NCBI GenBank assembly: GCA_963718305.1
Contig: CAVQZG010000001.1
Span: 186,001-250,000, forward strand
Direction of reading: 5' to 3'
DNA length: 64,000 nucleotides
Origin: RYN-230 sp963718305
GTDB taxonomy: Bacteria > Actinomycetota > Actinomycetes > Streptosporangiales > Streptosporangiaceae
The position numbers and the translations under genes are program-made. Each line of letters opens with the position of its first letter. The stretch's first letter is position 1. Below the pieces are notes generated by a model. The model was not told the origin of the DNA. It searched no databases and was given only the letters and a program-made list of their open reading frames with translations. Of the stretch, positions 7,659 to 17,192 are shown one piece after another.

Positions 7659-8375
7659 TCAGGCCAGCGCGCCGTCGATGAGGCGGCTGAGGCAGGAGTC
7701 GAAGTTCTGGTCTGCCGTTCGCGGCTGGGGTGATGGCGTGGCCAGGGCGGCGGCCAGGTTTGGGTAGCTGCCGCTGGCCGCTGCTTCGGCCAGGACCTTG
7801 ACCGGTGCTGCCTGCTGTTGCTGCTCGGTTATGCCGGTGCGTGCGCGTTCGTCGTCGAGGGCTGCCTGCATGGCGCCGTACATGAGGGCGAAGCCGTTGA
7901 TGATCGCGATGGTCTCCATTTTCGCGGCGGTGCCGAGTCCGGTGCTGGCCAGCAGGCCGAGGAAGTAGTCGATGTAGCGCAGCGTGCTGGGTCCCATGGG
8001 CGGCGGCCGGTGCATGACCGCGGGGAGCCACGGGTGGCGCCGTGCGATGTCGCGGCCCTGGCGGCCGAGGTCCGCGATGGCGTCCCGGCTGTCCTGCGGC
8101 GGGCGGCGCGGGTAGGTGTACTCCCCGGCCGTCTGGTCGGCCATCAGCTGGACCAGGTGCTCTTTAGCCGGGACGTAGTTGTACAGCGACATGGTGCCTG
8201 TGCCCAGCTCGGCGGCGACCCGGCGCATGGTGACCGCGGCGATGCCCTCGGCGTCGGCGATCCGGACCGCGGCGGCGGCGATCTCGGTGCGGCTGTGCCG
8301 GGGCTTAGGTCCCCTCTCGCCGCGCTCGGGCAGCGACCAGATCGGCAGGTCCGTGTCCGTCCAGGTCCCGGCCAT
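7659..8375 (-). CDS. TetR family regulator
   Basis: A 238-residue TetR protein. The DNA-binding domain is at about residues 28-72 with the recognition segment AAELGTGTMSLYNYVPAKE. It closely resembles the TetR at 45326-46156 (shared DAEGxAAVTMRRVA and LGTGxMSLY). The start at 8375 has GGAGG 9 bases upstream; an earlier ATG is in another frame. It is divergent from the CocE-type hydrolase gene (8489). The gap contains AGGTAC-GGC-GTACCT, a good operator candidate. A stem at about 7642-7659 (GATCAGC/GCTGATC) just after the gene may be a weak terminator. Likely represses itself and the hydrolase gene. Confidence 0.8.
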   Translation of the reverse strand: MAGTWTDTDLPIWSLPERGERGPKPRHSRTEIAAAAVRIADAEGIAAVTMRRVAAELGTGTMSLYNYVPAKEHLVQLMADQTAGEYTYPRRPPQDSRDAIADLGRQGRDIARRHPWLPAVMHRPPPMGPSTLRYIDYFLGLLASTGLGTAAKMETIAIINGFALMYGAMQAALDDERARTGITEQQQQAAPVKVLAEAAASGSYPNLAAALATPSPQPRTADQNFDSCLSRLIDGALA

Positions 8376-8406
8376 CCGGCATCACCTCCGGGGGCCCACC
8401 ATATCA

Positions 8407-8421
8407 AGGTACGGCGTACCT
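8407..8421. promoter_or_regulatory. TetR operator candidate AGGTACGGCGTACCT
   Basis: A perfect 6+6 inverted repeat with a 3-bp centre lies between the divergent TetR and hydrolase genes. Its core GTACGGCGTAC recurs exactly at 45241-45251, upstream of the other close TetR homologue. A second, poorer match (GCGTA ... GTAC, about 8434-8448) follows it. Confidence 0.6.
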
Positions 8422-8488
8422 GGTAGCGTGGCAGCGTAAACACCGTACTTAGTGCCTTGTATGTTCAGGGCAGGTGAGGCAGGCAGTG

Positions 8489-10186
8489 ATGACCGGTACG
8501 GGCAGTCCCGGAAAGGCAGGCAGGCTTCCAGTTCACGTGCGGGCGCTGCGGCGGCTGTCAGCACGGGGCCTGCCCGGCCCGCTGTGCCGGGTCGCTGTGC
8601 AGCACCGGATCGCGGTCCCGGCCGGCGACGCCGTACCGCTGCTGACCGATCACTACATCCCGCTGGCCGACGGCCCGTTCCCGGCACTGCTCATCCGCAC
8701 GCCCTACGGCCGCGGGTTCCCGTGGGACTACGTGTACGGGGCACAGCTCGCGGCCCAGGGCTTCCACGTACTGATCCAGAGCTGCCGCGGGACCGGCGGG
8801 TCGGGCGGGGTATTCGACATGTACCGGCACGAACGCGCCGACGGCCAGGCCACCGTGGCCTGGCTGCGCCAGCAGGACTGGTTCAGCGGGGCGCTGGGAA
8901 CCATCGGCACCAGCTACCTCGGCTATACCGCCTGGGCGCTCTCGGCCGGGTCGCCGCCGGAACTGCGGGCCGTCGTCGCCGACGGTTCCGTCGATCCCCA
9001 CGCGTTCATGTACCCCGGCGGCGCCTTCGCCCTGCAGAACGTGCTGGTCGGTGCCGTCGGCACGCTGTTCGCACATCGGGGCCCGGCCATCGCCGCCAGG
9101 GCCATGCTGCGCCTGCGCAGGCACCAGCGCCGGGTCGCGGCGGCCCTACCGCTAATCGACGCCTACCCAGCCGCTCTCGGCGGCCGGTCAGAGCTCTTCG
9201 AGCGGTTGCTCACGAACCCTGACCCGGCCAGCCCGTACTGGAACGGCGTGGACCTGACGGCCGCAACCGCGGAACTGGCTATCCCCGTCAGCCTGGTCAC
9301 GGGCTGGGACGACGTCCAGCTCGACCAGACCCTCGGGCAGTACCGCCGGCTCCGCGAGGCAGGCGCCGATGTCCGGCTGATCGTCGGCCCCTGGAACCAC
9401 ACCTCCATCTTCGACAAGGGCTACCCCGTTGTGTTTCCCCGGGCGCTGGAGGAGTTCCGCACCCGCCTGTCCGGCCAGCCCGGCTGCCCCGCGGGCCAGC
9501 CGGTGCGCGTGCACGTCGGCGGCAGCGGCCAGTGGCGCGACCTACCGGACTGGCCGCCACCACAGGCCCGCAGCCACCTCTGGTACCTGGGCCCCGACGG
9601 CTCGCTTGGCGACCAGCTACCCGCGCAGGCGGGATCGTCATCGTTCCGCTACGACCCCGCCGATCCGACCCCCTCCGTGGGAGGGCCGGTCCTGTCGGGC
9701 ACCGCGGGCAGCGTGGACAATGCCCGGCTGGAAGCACGCCCCGACGTCCTCACGTTCACCAGCGCCCCGCTCACCGACGCCCTGGAAATCCTCGGCCCGG
9801 TCAGCGCCCGGCTGCGGATCCGCGCCAGCAATCCGTACCACGACGTGTTCGCCCGGCTGTGCGACGTCGACCCGCAAGGGCGCTCACTCAACATCTGCGA
9901 CGGCCTGATCCGCCATCAGCCCGGCGACCGCCCGGCCGGCGAGACCACGATCACCGTCCCGATGAGCTCCACCGCCTACCAGTTCAGCGCCGGGCACCGG
10001 ATCAGGCTCCAGGTCTCCGGCGGCGCGCACCCCCGCTACGCACGCAACACCGGAACAGCCGACCCGCAGGCCACCGCCACCCGGCTCGTCCCCGCAGACA
10101 TCCAGATCCTCCACCACGCCGATGCGCCCTGCGCACTCTGGCTGCCCGTCCCGGACTGGCCCACTCGGGTGAGATCAACTCAATGA
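8489..10186 (+). CDS. CocE/NonD family X-Pro dipeptidyl-peptidase-type hydrolase
   Basis: A protein of about 565 residues of the peptidase S15/CocE family of serine hydrolases. The alpha/beta-hydrolase part carries the nucleophile motif GTIGTSYLGY, an Asp region (TGWDDVQLDQ) and the His region (VGPWNH). The C-terminal half is the beta-sandwich (X-Pro DPP C-terminal type) with SAPLTDALEILGPVSARL and AGHRIRLQVSGG segments. Known members hydrolyse acyl esters or peptides after proline; the substrate here is unknown. No signal peptide is evident. ATG 8489 is preferred over ATG 8474 because GAGG lies about 10 bases upstream. Probably controlled by the divergent TetR. Confidence 0.85.
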   Translation: MTGTGSPGKAGRLPVHVRALRRLSARGLPGPLCRVAVQHRIAVPAGDAVPLLTDHYIPLADGPFPALLIRTPYGRGFPWDYVYGAQLAAQGFHVLIQSCRGTGGSGGVFDMYRHERADGQATVAWLRQQDWFSGALGTIGTSYLGYTAWALSAGSPPELRAVVADGSVDPHAFMYPGGAFALQNVLVGAVGTLFAHRGPAIAARAMLRLRRHQRRVAAALPLIDAYPAALGGRSELFERLLTNPDPASPYWNGVDLTAATAELAIPVSLVTGWDDVQLDQTLGQYRRLREAGADVRLIVGPWNHTSIFDKGYPVVFPRALEEFRTRLSGQPGCPAGQPVRVHVGGSGQWRDLPDWPPPQARSHLWYLGPDGSLGDQLPAQAGSSSFRYDPADPTPSVGGPVLSGTAGSVDNARLEARPDVLTFTSAPLTDALEILGPVSARLRIRASNPYHDVFARLCDVDPQGRSLNICDGLIRHQPGDRPAGETTITVPMSSTAYQFSAGHRIRLQVSGGAHPRYARNTGTADPQATATRLVPADIQILHHADAPCALWLPVPDWPTRVRSTQ

Positions 10187-10369
10187 GCGGGATAAATGCG
10201 CGGCCGCCTATTCGTAAAATGAGGCAGCGTGCCCGGATAAATGCTGAAGATCTCCCGGCCCGTGCGGTCGATTAAGCGCGCACAAATGACGGTCAAATTC
10301 GGGGCTGCGGCCCAGGCTGCATGCTAACGTCCCCCCGCAGATCAGCCGCGTTATCTGACAGGGGGCATC

Positions 10370-10920
10370 ATGCGCAGAGCTTTGGGAGCGGCGGCCGGCA
10401 CGTTCGCGTTCGCCGCGGTCGTGGCGGGCAGCAGCATCACCGGCGCCAGCGCCAGTACCAGTACCAGCAGCACGACCGAGCACTTCCAGTTCGTGACCAC
10501 CTCCGCGTCCTCACCACGGGCCAGCGCTATCGCCTGGGGCGTATTCACCGCGGGTGGCACCATCCACATTAATTCCGGCCTTATCCGTTTTCCGCACGGA
10601 TCATTCCGGGCCATTCATCACCGGACCAGTGCCGTGAATCAGTTCAATCGCAGGACCTGCCTGCTGGTGTCGGTCGAGCCGGCACCTACAAGCTCGCGGA
10701 TGGGACCGGTAAATACCGGCACATCAGCGGCCGGGGTACCTACACCAGCCGGGTGCGGGCCGTGCTCAGGCGCAACGCCAAGGGCCGCTGCTCGCAGTCG
10801 AGGCTGCCCAGGGCCTTCCAGCAGATGATCAACGCCCGGGGCCCGGTCCGCGGCGTGGGCGGGCGCTGGCTGCCCGACCGGTGGGCGAAGCCGCGCCGGT
10901 CAGCCCACCAGGCTCCCTGA
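10370..10920 (+). pseudogene. Secreted small beta-barrel-like protein, frameshifted
   Basis: The first frame starts at ATG 10370 (GGGGG 5-6 bases upstream) and gives a signal peptide (ALGAAAGTFAFAAVVAGS ... ASA) followed by about 70 residues of a secreted domain. After about residue 100 the sense continues in another frame, with GTYKLADGTGKYRHISGRGT and RAVLRRNAKGRCS, ending at TGA 10918-10920. These GTY-x-L/GTGKY/I-x-GRGTY patterns resemble secreted allene-oxide-cyclase/dirigent-like proteins of actinomycetes. A single-base change near 10665-10680 would restore one frame of about 183 residues. It may be a sequence error or true decay. About 180 bp of upstream DNA has no other gene. Confidence 0.6.
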
Positions 10921-10929
10921 GGCGCCGGG

Positions 10930-13259
10930 CTAGCCGGAGCGCGGGATGAGCAGGGCGTCCACCGCCACCGCGCGGTCCGGGCCGCAGATCAGCGGGTTGA
11001 TGTCCAGGGCCTCGAGCACGCCGCCGAGTTCCGTGGCCAGCCGGGACAGGCCGGTGATCGCGGCCACGACCGCGTCCAGGTCGGCCGCGGGCTGGCCGCG
11101 CACCCCGGCCAGCAGCCGGGCCGCCCGCAGCGTGCCCAGCATCCGGTGGGCCTGCCCCGCGCTGACCGGGGGCAGCGCCACGGCCCGGTCGGCGAGCAGT
11201 TCCACCAGCACCCCGCCCGCGCCCACCACCAGCAGCGGGCCCAGTTCGTGGTCCCGGGCCAGGCCGAGGGACAGCTCGGGACCCGCCGGGATCGTCTCGC
11301 AGACCAGCACCCGGCGGCCCAGCCGCTCAGCCAGATCCTGATAGGCGGCCTGCAGCGCGTCCGGGTCCCGGAGGCCCAGCACCACGCCGCCCGCGTCTGA
11401 CTTATGCGCGATGCCGGGCTCGCCGGTCTTGAGCACCACCGGGTAGCCGATGTCCGCGGCCGCGGCGAGCGCCCCGGCGTGGCTGTCCGCCGTCAGGGTC
11501 CGGGCCGCGGCGATCCCGTAGTCGCGGAGCAGTTCTTCCAGCCGGGCACCGTGCGCCTCCCCGGCCATGATCAGCCGGGTCCAGCGCTCCTGCCGGGCCC
11601 GGTCGGGGACGTCGGGCGGGGAGGCAGGATCCGGGTCTGCCCCCTGGTCGAGGAGATGCTTCAGGGCCAGGAGGCCGCTCTGGGTGCCCTCCAGGACCGG
11701 GATGCCACCGGCCCGCAGCGCGGCGGCGGTGTCCGGGTCGATGGCGGCGGGCACGTTGCTGAGCACCACGACCGGTTTGCTGGTCCGGCGGGCCGTCTCG
11801 GCCACCGCGAGCGGGTAGGAGTCGTCACCGTCGAACTCGTGCACCAGGTCGACGGCGAGCGCGACCGCGCGCACCGCCGGGTCGTCGGCCAGGGCGGCCA
11901 GCGAGCCGGTCAGCTGCTCCTGGGCGCGGGCCCCGGTGCCCCACACGTCGAGCGGGTTGCCGGGTTCCAGGCCCGGGTCGAGCAGGGCGGCCAGCCGCGC
12001 CGTGGTCTGCGCGCTGATCGCCGCGAACGGCACCCCCAGCTCGTCGGCCACGTCGGCCACGTGAGCCCGTTCCAGCCCGGAGTCGTGCACGGTCGCGATG
12101 CCCGTGCGCACCGTGGGGTTAGAGGGGCGGGCGTGGCTGCTGGGGATGGGGTTCGGTGGCCCCGGGTCGTCGGGGCGCGGGCTGGCGGGGCGTGGACTGG
12201 CAGGGCTGGGATCGGCGGGGCTGGGGCTGGCAGGGCTGGGACCGGGCCGGGGGGCGCTGCTCCCGCTGAGGGCGAACAGCTCCAGCGTGTCGGCCATCTC
12301 GGCCAGGTCGCTGACCCGGTGCACGCCGTACGCGGCGGCCAGCGCCTCCCACCCGCCGTCCGCCGCGGCCAGCGCGCCGGAGTGGGCCGACACCAGGGCC
12401 CGGCCGCCCGCCGAGCGGCCCGCGGTGAGCATCACCACCGGGATGCCGCGCTGCCGCGCGGCGGCCAGCACCGCACGCAGCCGGTCCGGTTCCCGGATGG
12501 CCTCCAGGACCAGGGCCAGCACCTGGGTCTCTGGCAGGCCCAGCGCGTACTCCGCGTACTGGGCCGCCGTGGTGACCAGTTCCTGGCCGGAGGACACCGC
12601 GATCGTGAAGCCCAGCCCGCGCCGGGTGCGCAGCAGGGCGGAGAACACCGAGCCGGAGTGCGTGATCAGCGCGACCGGACCGCGGGGGAGCGGGTCCGGT
12701 TCCACGTACCCCACCGCGCGCAGGCCGTAGGTCACGTTGACGAAGCCCATGCAGCCCGCGCCGCAGACCGCCATGCCCGCGGCGCGGGCCGTGGCGGCCA
12801 GCCGGGCGCGCAGGGTCAGCTGCTGGCCCGCCGGTCCTCGCCCGGTGGCTGGCCGGGCAGCTCGTGCGCGCTGCCGAACAGCACCGCGGCGCGGTCGCCC
12901 CGCCGGGCCGCCAGGGCCAGCTGCTCCTCCACCGCCGGGTCGGGCACGGCCAGCAGGACCAGGTCTACCGGCTTGGGCAGGTCGGCCAGGGATGGGTGGC
13001 AGGGCCGCCCGGCGACCCGCTCGTGCCGCGGGTTGACCAGGTACACCTCGGGTCGCGCCGGGCTCTTGGTGACCTCGCTGACCATCCGCTCGCCCAGGCT
13101 GCCCGGCCGGGGGCTGGCCCCGACCAGGGCTACGCTGCGGGCCTCCAGCATCGCGGCCAGGGCGGGCCGGCCGGGCGCGGGCTGGCCCCAGGCGGGCCGG
13201 GCCGCCGCCCCGTTCGCCGGAAAACCGGGTCCCGGGGTGGCGGCCGCGACGTCGCTCAT
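10930..13259 (-). pseudogene. ADP-forming acyl-CoA synthetase (acetate-CoA ligase type), frameshifted
   Basis: Translation from ATG 13259 gives a CoA-binding domain (VALVGASPRPGSLGERM; LVNPRHERVAGRPCHPSL) and ends prematurely near 12816. Near 12850 the sense passes to another frame (GPAGQQLTLRARLAATARAAG, then MAVCGAGCMGF), which runs to 10930. That part has the flavodoxin-like ligase domains with the phosphohistidine region SAHSGALAAAD and a C-terminal ATP-grasp domain (GYPVVLKTGEPGIAHKSDAGG). The enzyme class makes acyl-CoA from an acid, ATP and CoA. A single-base indel near 12820-12850 would restore about 775 residues. A Pro/Ser repeat linker interrupts it between the two ligase subdomains. 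The gene follows the flavoprotein at 13288-14982 with a 28-bp gap, so they are probably co-transcribed. Confidence 0.8.
12130..12250 (-). repeat. 15-bp minisatellite encoding a Pro/Ser linker
   Basis: On the minus strand about six copies of a 15-bp unit encode five-residue repeats (PSPAS, PSPAD, PSPAS, PRPAS, PRPDD) inside the acyl-CoA synthetase. The unit keeps the reading frame. The repeat lies between the two flavodoxin-like ligase subdomains, where homologues have a short connector. Confidence 0.7.
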
Positions 13260-13287
13260 GGTGTTCGTTGCGGGCGGTAAGAGCGGG

Positions 13288-14982
13288 TCACGCGCGGCGG
13301 GTCAGCCGGCGGACCTGCCCAGCCCGCTTGGCGCTCTTCTGGTCCGCGATCGCCGCCTTGGCCGCCTGCCAGCCGGGGATCCCGCACACCCCGCCGCCCG
13401 CGTGGGTGGCCGAGCTGCCGTAGTACAGGCCGGGGAGCGGGGTCCGGTAGTCCGCGTACCCCGGGGCCGGCCGCATGTGGAACAGCTGCTCCAGGGACAG
13501 CTCGCCGTGGAAGATGTTGCCGCCGACCAGGCCGTACTCCTCTTCCATCTCATGCGGGCCGACGATGTCGCGGTGCAGGATGGACGCCTTGAAGTTCGGG
13601 GCCAGCTCGTTGTAGCAGTCGATCATCCGGTCCGTGTAGGCCTCGAGTTCCGCGGTGTGCGGCTCCTCGCTCCAGTCGGCCGGCACCCACTGGGTGAACA
13701 GCGACATGATGTGGGTGCCCTCCGGGCTCAGCGTCTTGTCGAACGCGGTGGGGATCACCCCGTCGCTGAACGGCCGGATGGCCGCCTTCCCGTCCCGCGC
13801 GTCCTGGAAGGCCCGCTCGATGTAGTCCATCGTGGGGGCCATCTCCACCGAGCCGGTGTGGTGTTCCTGCAGGTTGGAGCCGGGGTCGGCGAGGAAGTCG
13901 GGCAGCTCGGACAGGGCCAGGTTGATCTTCACCACCCCGCTGCGGGTCTTCCAGTGCTCGATGTCGCCCACGAAGTCCGGCGGCAGGTGCTCCCGGTCGA
14001 TCTGGTCCAGGAACGCGATCTTCGGGTGCACCGTGGACACGATCACCTGGGCGCGGATCTCGTCGCCGTTCTCCAGCACCACCCCGCGGGCCTGGCCGTC
14101 CTCGACCAGGACCCGGGCCACCTTGGCGTTCAGCCGGACCTCGGCGCCGTGCTCACGGGCGGCCCGCTCGATCGCGCTGGAGACCGCGCCCATGCCGCCC
14201 TCCTGGAACCCCCAGTTCCCGAGGTGGCCGTCGCCCACGTCGCCGATCGAGTGGTGCGCCATCACGTACGCGGTGCCCGGCTCGTACGGGCCGGCCCAGG
14301 TGCCGATCACGCCGTTCACCGCTAGTGCCCCCTTGACCTGCGGGGACTCGAACCAGTCGTCGAGCAGGTCGGCGATGCTCATCGTCATCAGCCGGGTCAC
14401 GTCGGCCACGGTGCGCACGTCCAGGCCGCGGTTCTTCCAGGCCAGCCGGAGCGTCTCGCGCAGGTCACGGGGCTTGCGCGAACCGAGGTTGGGCGGGACG
14501 GTGAGCAGCAGCGGGCCGAGCACGTCGGCCAGCCCGGCCAGCCAGGCGTCCCAGCGCGGCATGGCGTCCGCGTCCTTCTTCGACCACTTGGAGACTTCCT
14601 CGTGGTTGCGCCGGGCGTCGTCGGCGTACAGCTTGATCGAGCCGCCCTCCGGGAAGGCCTGGTAGTAGGGGCCCATCGGGAAGATCTTGTAGCCGTGCCG
14701 GGCCAGGTCCAGGTCCTTGATGATGGTCGGCGGCAGCAGGCTCATCACGTAGGAGAGCCGGGTCACCTTGAACTCCGGTGCGTCCGGCCAGGGGGCCTCG
14801 GTGGTGGCGGCGCCGCCGGTCTTGTGCCGCCCTTCCAGGACCACGGTGCGGGCCCCGGACCGGGCCAGGTAAGCGGCGGCGACCAGGCCGTTATGCCCCC
14901 CGCCGACGACGATCGCATCGTAGGACCCGGCTGGCGCCCCGAGCCCTTCTGCGGCCCGTGCTGCGCTGGGTGCTGCGGCCAT
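13288..14982 (-). CDS. PYROXD2/CrtI-type FAD-dependent oxidoreductase
   Basis: A 564-residue flavoprotein with the dinucleotide-binding motif AIVVGGGHNGLVAAAYLARS at about residue 20 and the C-terminal LYYGSSATHAGGGVCGIPGW signature. It aligns along its length with the protein at 5006-6673. ATG 14982 is chosen because TGGAGG lies 7 bases upstream and the operator GACTGAATGTTCAGTC lies 35-50 bp upstream; an open frame further upstream would put the operator inside the gene. The acyl-CoA synthetase gene follows after 28 bp. A flavin oxidase followed by a CoA ligase suggests oxidation of an amine or alcohol towards an acid that is then activated. The substrate is not known. Confidence 0.87.
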   Translation of the reverse strand: MAAAPSAARAAEGLGAPAGSYDAIVVGGGHNGLVAAAYLARSGARTVVLEGRHKTGGAATTEAPWPDAPEFKVTRLSYVMSLLPPTIIKDLDLARHGYKIFPMGPYYQAFPEGGSIKLYADDARRNHEEVSKWSKKDADAMPRWDAWLAGLADVLGPLLLTVPPNLGSRKPRDLRETLRLAWKNRGLDVRTVADVTRLMTMSIADLLDDWFESPQVKGALAVNGVIGTWAGPYEPGTAYVMAHHSIGDVGDGHLGNWGFQEGGMGAVSSAIERAAREHGAEVRLNAKVARVLVEDGQARGVVLENGDEIRAQVIVSTVHPKIAFLDQIDREHLPPDFVGDIEHWKTRSGVVKINLALSELPDFLADPGSNLQEHHTGSVEMAPTMDYIERAFQDARDGKAAIRPFSDGVIPTAFDKTLSPEGTHIMSLFTQWVPADWSEEPHTAELEAYTDRMIDCYNELAPNFKASILHRDIVGPHEMEEEYGLVGGNIFHGELSLEQLFHMRPAPGYADYRTPLPGLYYGSSATHAGGGVCGIPGWQAAKAAIADQKSAKRAGQVRRLTRRA

Positions 14983-15016
14983 GAATCCGTCCTCCAGAGA
15001 AAATCTCACGGGTATT

Positions 15017-15032
15017 GACTGAATGTTCAGTC
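15017..15032. promoter_or_regulatory. Operator GACTGAATGTTCAGTC and overlapping promoter
   Basis: A 7+7 inverted repeat with a 2-bp centre lies in the 181-bp gap between the flavoprotein gene (minus) and the TetR gene (plus). On the minus strand, TAGACT overlaps its upstream edge as a -10 candidate, with TTGTGG 17 bp further upstream as a weak -35. The same arrangement, TAGACT running into GACTGAAC, is found at 25670-25685. Confidence 0.7.
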
Positions 15033-15163
15033 TAGAAACCTGATAGCTTTGCCACAAGAGCGCGCGCCAGATCAGTGGAGGAGCCGGTGGCTGGGCCCCC
15101 CTGGGTATCAAGGCGGCGGGTGAAAGCGCCCCGCCGGGCGCCAACCTGGGCGAGGATGTCCGC

Positions 15164-15805
15164 ATGAGTGAACGCGCCGGCGACGCCGCCGACACTGCCG
15201 ATCAGCGCCGCGAACAGATGTTGCGGGCCGCCATCGAGGTCATCGAGGAGCGCGGATTCCCCGAGACCCGGATCGCGGACGTCGCGGCGCGGGCCGGCAC
15301 CAGCCCGGCGCTGGTCATCTACTACTTCAAGACCAAGGACCAGCTGCTGACCGAGGCGCTGCGCTACGCCGAGGACGCCTGGTACGAGGCAGGCACCCGG
15401 CGGCTGGCCACCCTGTCCAGCGCCGCCGTGCGGCTGGAAGAACTGGTCGCCATGAATTTCCTCGTCGAGGTGGAGGGCGAGCCCACCAGCTCGTGGCTGC
15501 TCTGGCTCGACCTGTGGGCCCAGTCGGTGCGGCTGCCCGAGGTGGCCAGCGTCCGGCAGAAGTTCGATGAGCGCTGGCGTGAGATGATCATCTCTGTGGT
15601 CCTGGCCGGTCAGGCTGCGGGCGAGTTCGGGCCGGTGAACGCCGAGGACTTCGCGGTGACGCTGACCGCCCTGCTGGACGGGCTGGCCATCCAGATCGCG
15701 CTCGAGGATCCCTCGGTGGGCGCCGGCCGCGCGTTCGAGCTGGGCATGCGGTTCGCGTCCGGTCAGCTGGGGTTCGAATGGGCCGGGCGGTCGCCCGGCC
15801 GGTGA
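15164..15805 (+). CDS. TetR family regulator, BetI-like
   Basis: A 213-residue TetR protein with an N-terminal helix-turn-helix (IADVAARAGTSPALVIYYFK, about residues 37-56). Its C-terminal domain resembles BetI-type regulators (LWLDLWAQSVRLPEVASV; WREMIISVVLAGQAAGEF). ATG 15164 has GAGG 8 bases upstream. It is divergent from the flavoprotein/CoA-ligase operon and followed after 17 bp by the PotA-type ATPase, so the two are likely co-transcribed. The palindrome GACTGAAyGTTCAGTC in front of the divergent operon and the aminotransferase gene is its most likely target. BetI-type regulators usually respond to a small amine or its precursor; this is inference. Confidence 0.85.
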   Translation: MSERAGDAADTADQRREQMLRAAIEVIEERGFPETRIADVAARAGTSPALVIYYFKTKDQLLTEALRYAEDAWYEAGTRRLATLSSAAVRLEELVAMNFLVEVEGEPTSSWLLWLDLWAQSVRLPEVASVRQKFDERWREMIISVVLAGQAAGEFGPVNAEDFAVTLTALLDGLAIQIALEDPSVGAGRAFELGMRFASGQLGFEWAGRSPGR

Positions 15806-15822
15806 AATAAGGAGGTCACCCG

Positions 15823-16947
15823 GTGCCTGGTGGACATATCCAGCTGGTCGCACTGACCAAGCAGTTCACGGAAGTTGCCGTGGACAGCATCGATCTCACC
15901 GTGGACAGCGGGGAGTTCTTCTCGCTGCTCGGGCCATCGGGCTGCGGGAAGACCACCACCCTGCGGCTGATCGCCGGGTTCGAGCAGCCCACCTCGGGCC
16001 GGATCATGCTGGACGGCACGGACATGGCCGGGGTGCCGCCGCACAAGCGCCACGTGAACACGGTGTTCCAGAGCTACGCGCTGTTCCCGTTCCTGACCGT
16101 GTTCGACAACGTGGCGTTCGGGCTGCGCTACCAGAAGCTGTCCAAGGCGGAGACGGCCAAGCGGGTGCACGAGGCGCTCGACCTGGTCCAGATGACCTCG
16201 TATGAGAAGCGCCGCCCCGGGATGCTGTCCGGCGGCCAGCAGCAGCGGGTGGCCCTGGCCCGGGCGCTGGTCCTGGGCCCGGCCGTGCTGCTGCTGGACG
16301 AGCCGCTCGGCGCGCTGGACGCCAAGCTGCGCCGCTCGCTCAAGGTGGAGCTCAAGGCCCTGCAGGAGCGGGTCGGCATCACGTTCCTCTACGTCACCCA
16401 CGACCAGGAGGAAGCGCTGACCATGTCGGACCGGCTGGCCGTGATGAACTCCGGCCAGATCGTCCAGATCGGCACGCCACGCACGATCTACGAGGAGCCT
16501 GCGGACACCTACGTGGCCGACTTCCTGGGGGTGTCGAACCTGATGGAAGTGGACGTGGTGGAGCAGGGCCCGGGCTCGCGGTGCAGCGTCAAGGTCGGTG
16601 AGTCAGCGCTGGACGTGGAGCGGGGTGACGTGGACGGGCTGGGCACCGCGCACGCGGTGATCCGCCCGGAGCGGGTACGGATCGAGGAGCACGGCACGGC
16701 CGGGCCGAACCGCGTCCCGGCCATGGTCGAGCGGCTGGTGTTCCTGGGCGCGGCGACCCAGGTCATGCTGCGGCTGGCGCCCGGCGCGCAACTGCAGGCG
16801 CTGGTGCAGAACGACGGCCTGCATCCCGAGCATCTCAGCCAGGGCACCCCGGTGCAGGTGTACCTGGCTCCTGACGCGTTGCGGGTGCTGCGCGGCGGAG
16901 CCCAGGACGTGGCCGTCGAAGAGCCGGACCAGCTCAAGGTGTCTTAA
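15823..16947 (+). CDS. ABC transporter ATP-binding protein, PotA-type (spermidine/putrescine family)
   Basis: A 374-residue ATPase. Walker A is GPSGCGKTT (about residue 37), with Q-loop FQSYALFPF, signature LSGGQQQRVALA, Walker B LLLDEPLGALDAK and H-loop YVTHDQEEAL. A C-terminal TOBE-like domain follows from about residue 290. The start is GTG 15823 with GGAGG 7 bases upstream, 17 bp after the TetR stop. No permease is next to it. The matching permeases and binding protein (20885-24048) lack an ATPase, sit 4 kb away on the other strand, and have a related operator, so this is probably their energising subunit at the inner face of the membrane. Confidence 0.9.
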   Translation: MPGGHIQLVALTKQFTEVAVDSIDLTVDSGEFFSLLGPSGCGKTTTLRLIAGFEQPTSGRIMLDGTDMAGVPPHKRHVNTVFQSYALFPFLTVFDNVAFGLRYQKLSKAETAKRVHEALDLVQMTSYEKRRPGMLSGGQQQRVALARALVLGPAVLLLDEPLGALDAKLRRSLKVELKALQERVGITFLYVTHDQEEALTMSDRLAVMNSGQIVQIGTPRTIYEEPADTYVADFLGVSNLMEVDVVEQGPGSRCSVKVGESALDVERGDVDGLGTAHAVIRPERVRIEEHGTAGPNRVPAMVERLVFLGAATQVMLRLAPGAQLQALVQNDGLHPEHLSQGTPVQVYLAPDALRVLRGGAQDVAVEEPDQLKVS

Positions 16948-17192
16948 CGGACATAGCGCGTGCAGTGCCTCATACGTACGCTGCCGCGGCGGGGTCCTAT
17001 CGCGGCAACCGGAAGAAATAAACGGCAAGTTTGCTCCCGCAGGTCAGGCGGATGTGTCCGGACAGGTCGGCCACGGGTTAGGATTGCGCCGTAGCTGCGA
17101 AGCAGCAGTTACAGGCCGTGAGGCTATTCGCGCTGCTGCCTCGTCAGCACAGCGCGGCCAGACCTGGGGTGGGCGGGCTATCTGGAGGCGCG

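Noticed and set aside
11404..14325. 973-codon plus-strand open frame
   Set aside because: It runs antisense across the CoA ligase and flavoprotein genes and its translation is compositionally skewed, so it is a shadow.
16948..17192. Possible gene or RNA between the PotA and methyltransferase genes
   Set aside because: Only shadow frames and weak stems; no RNA family recognised.
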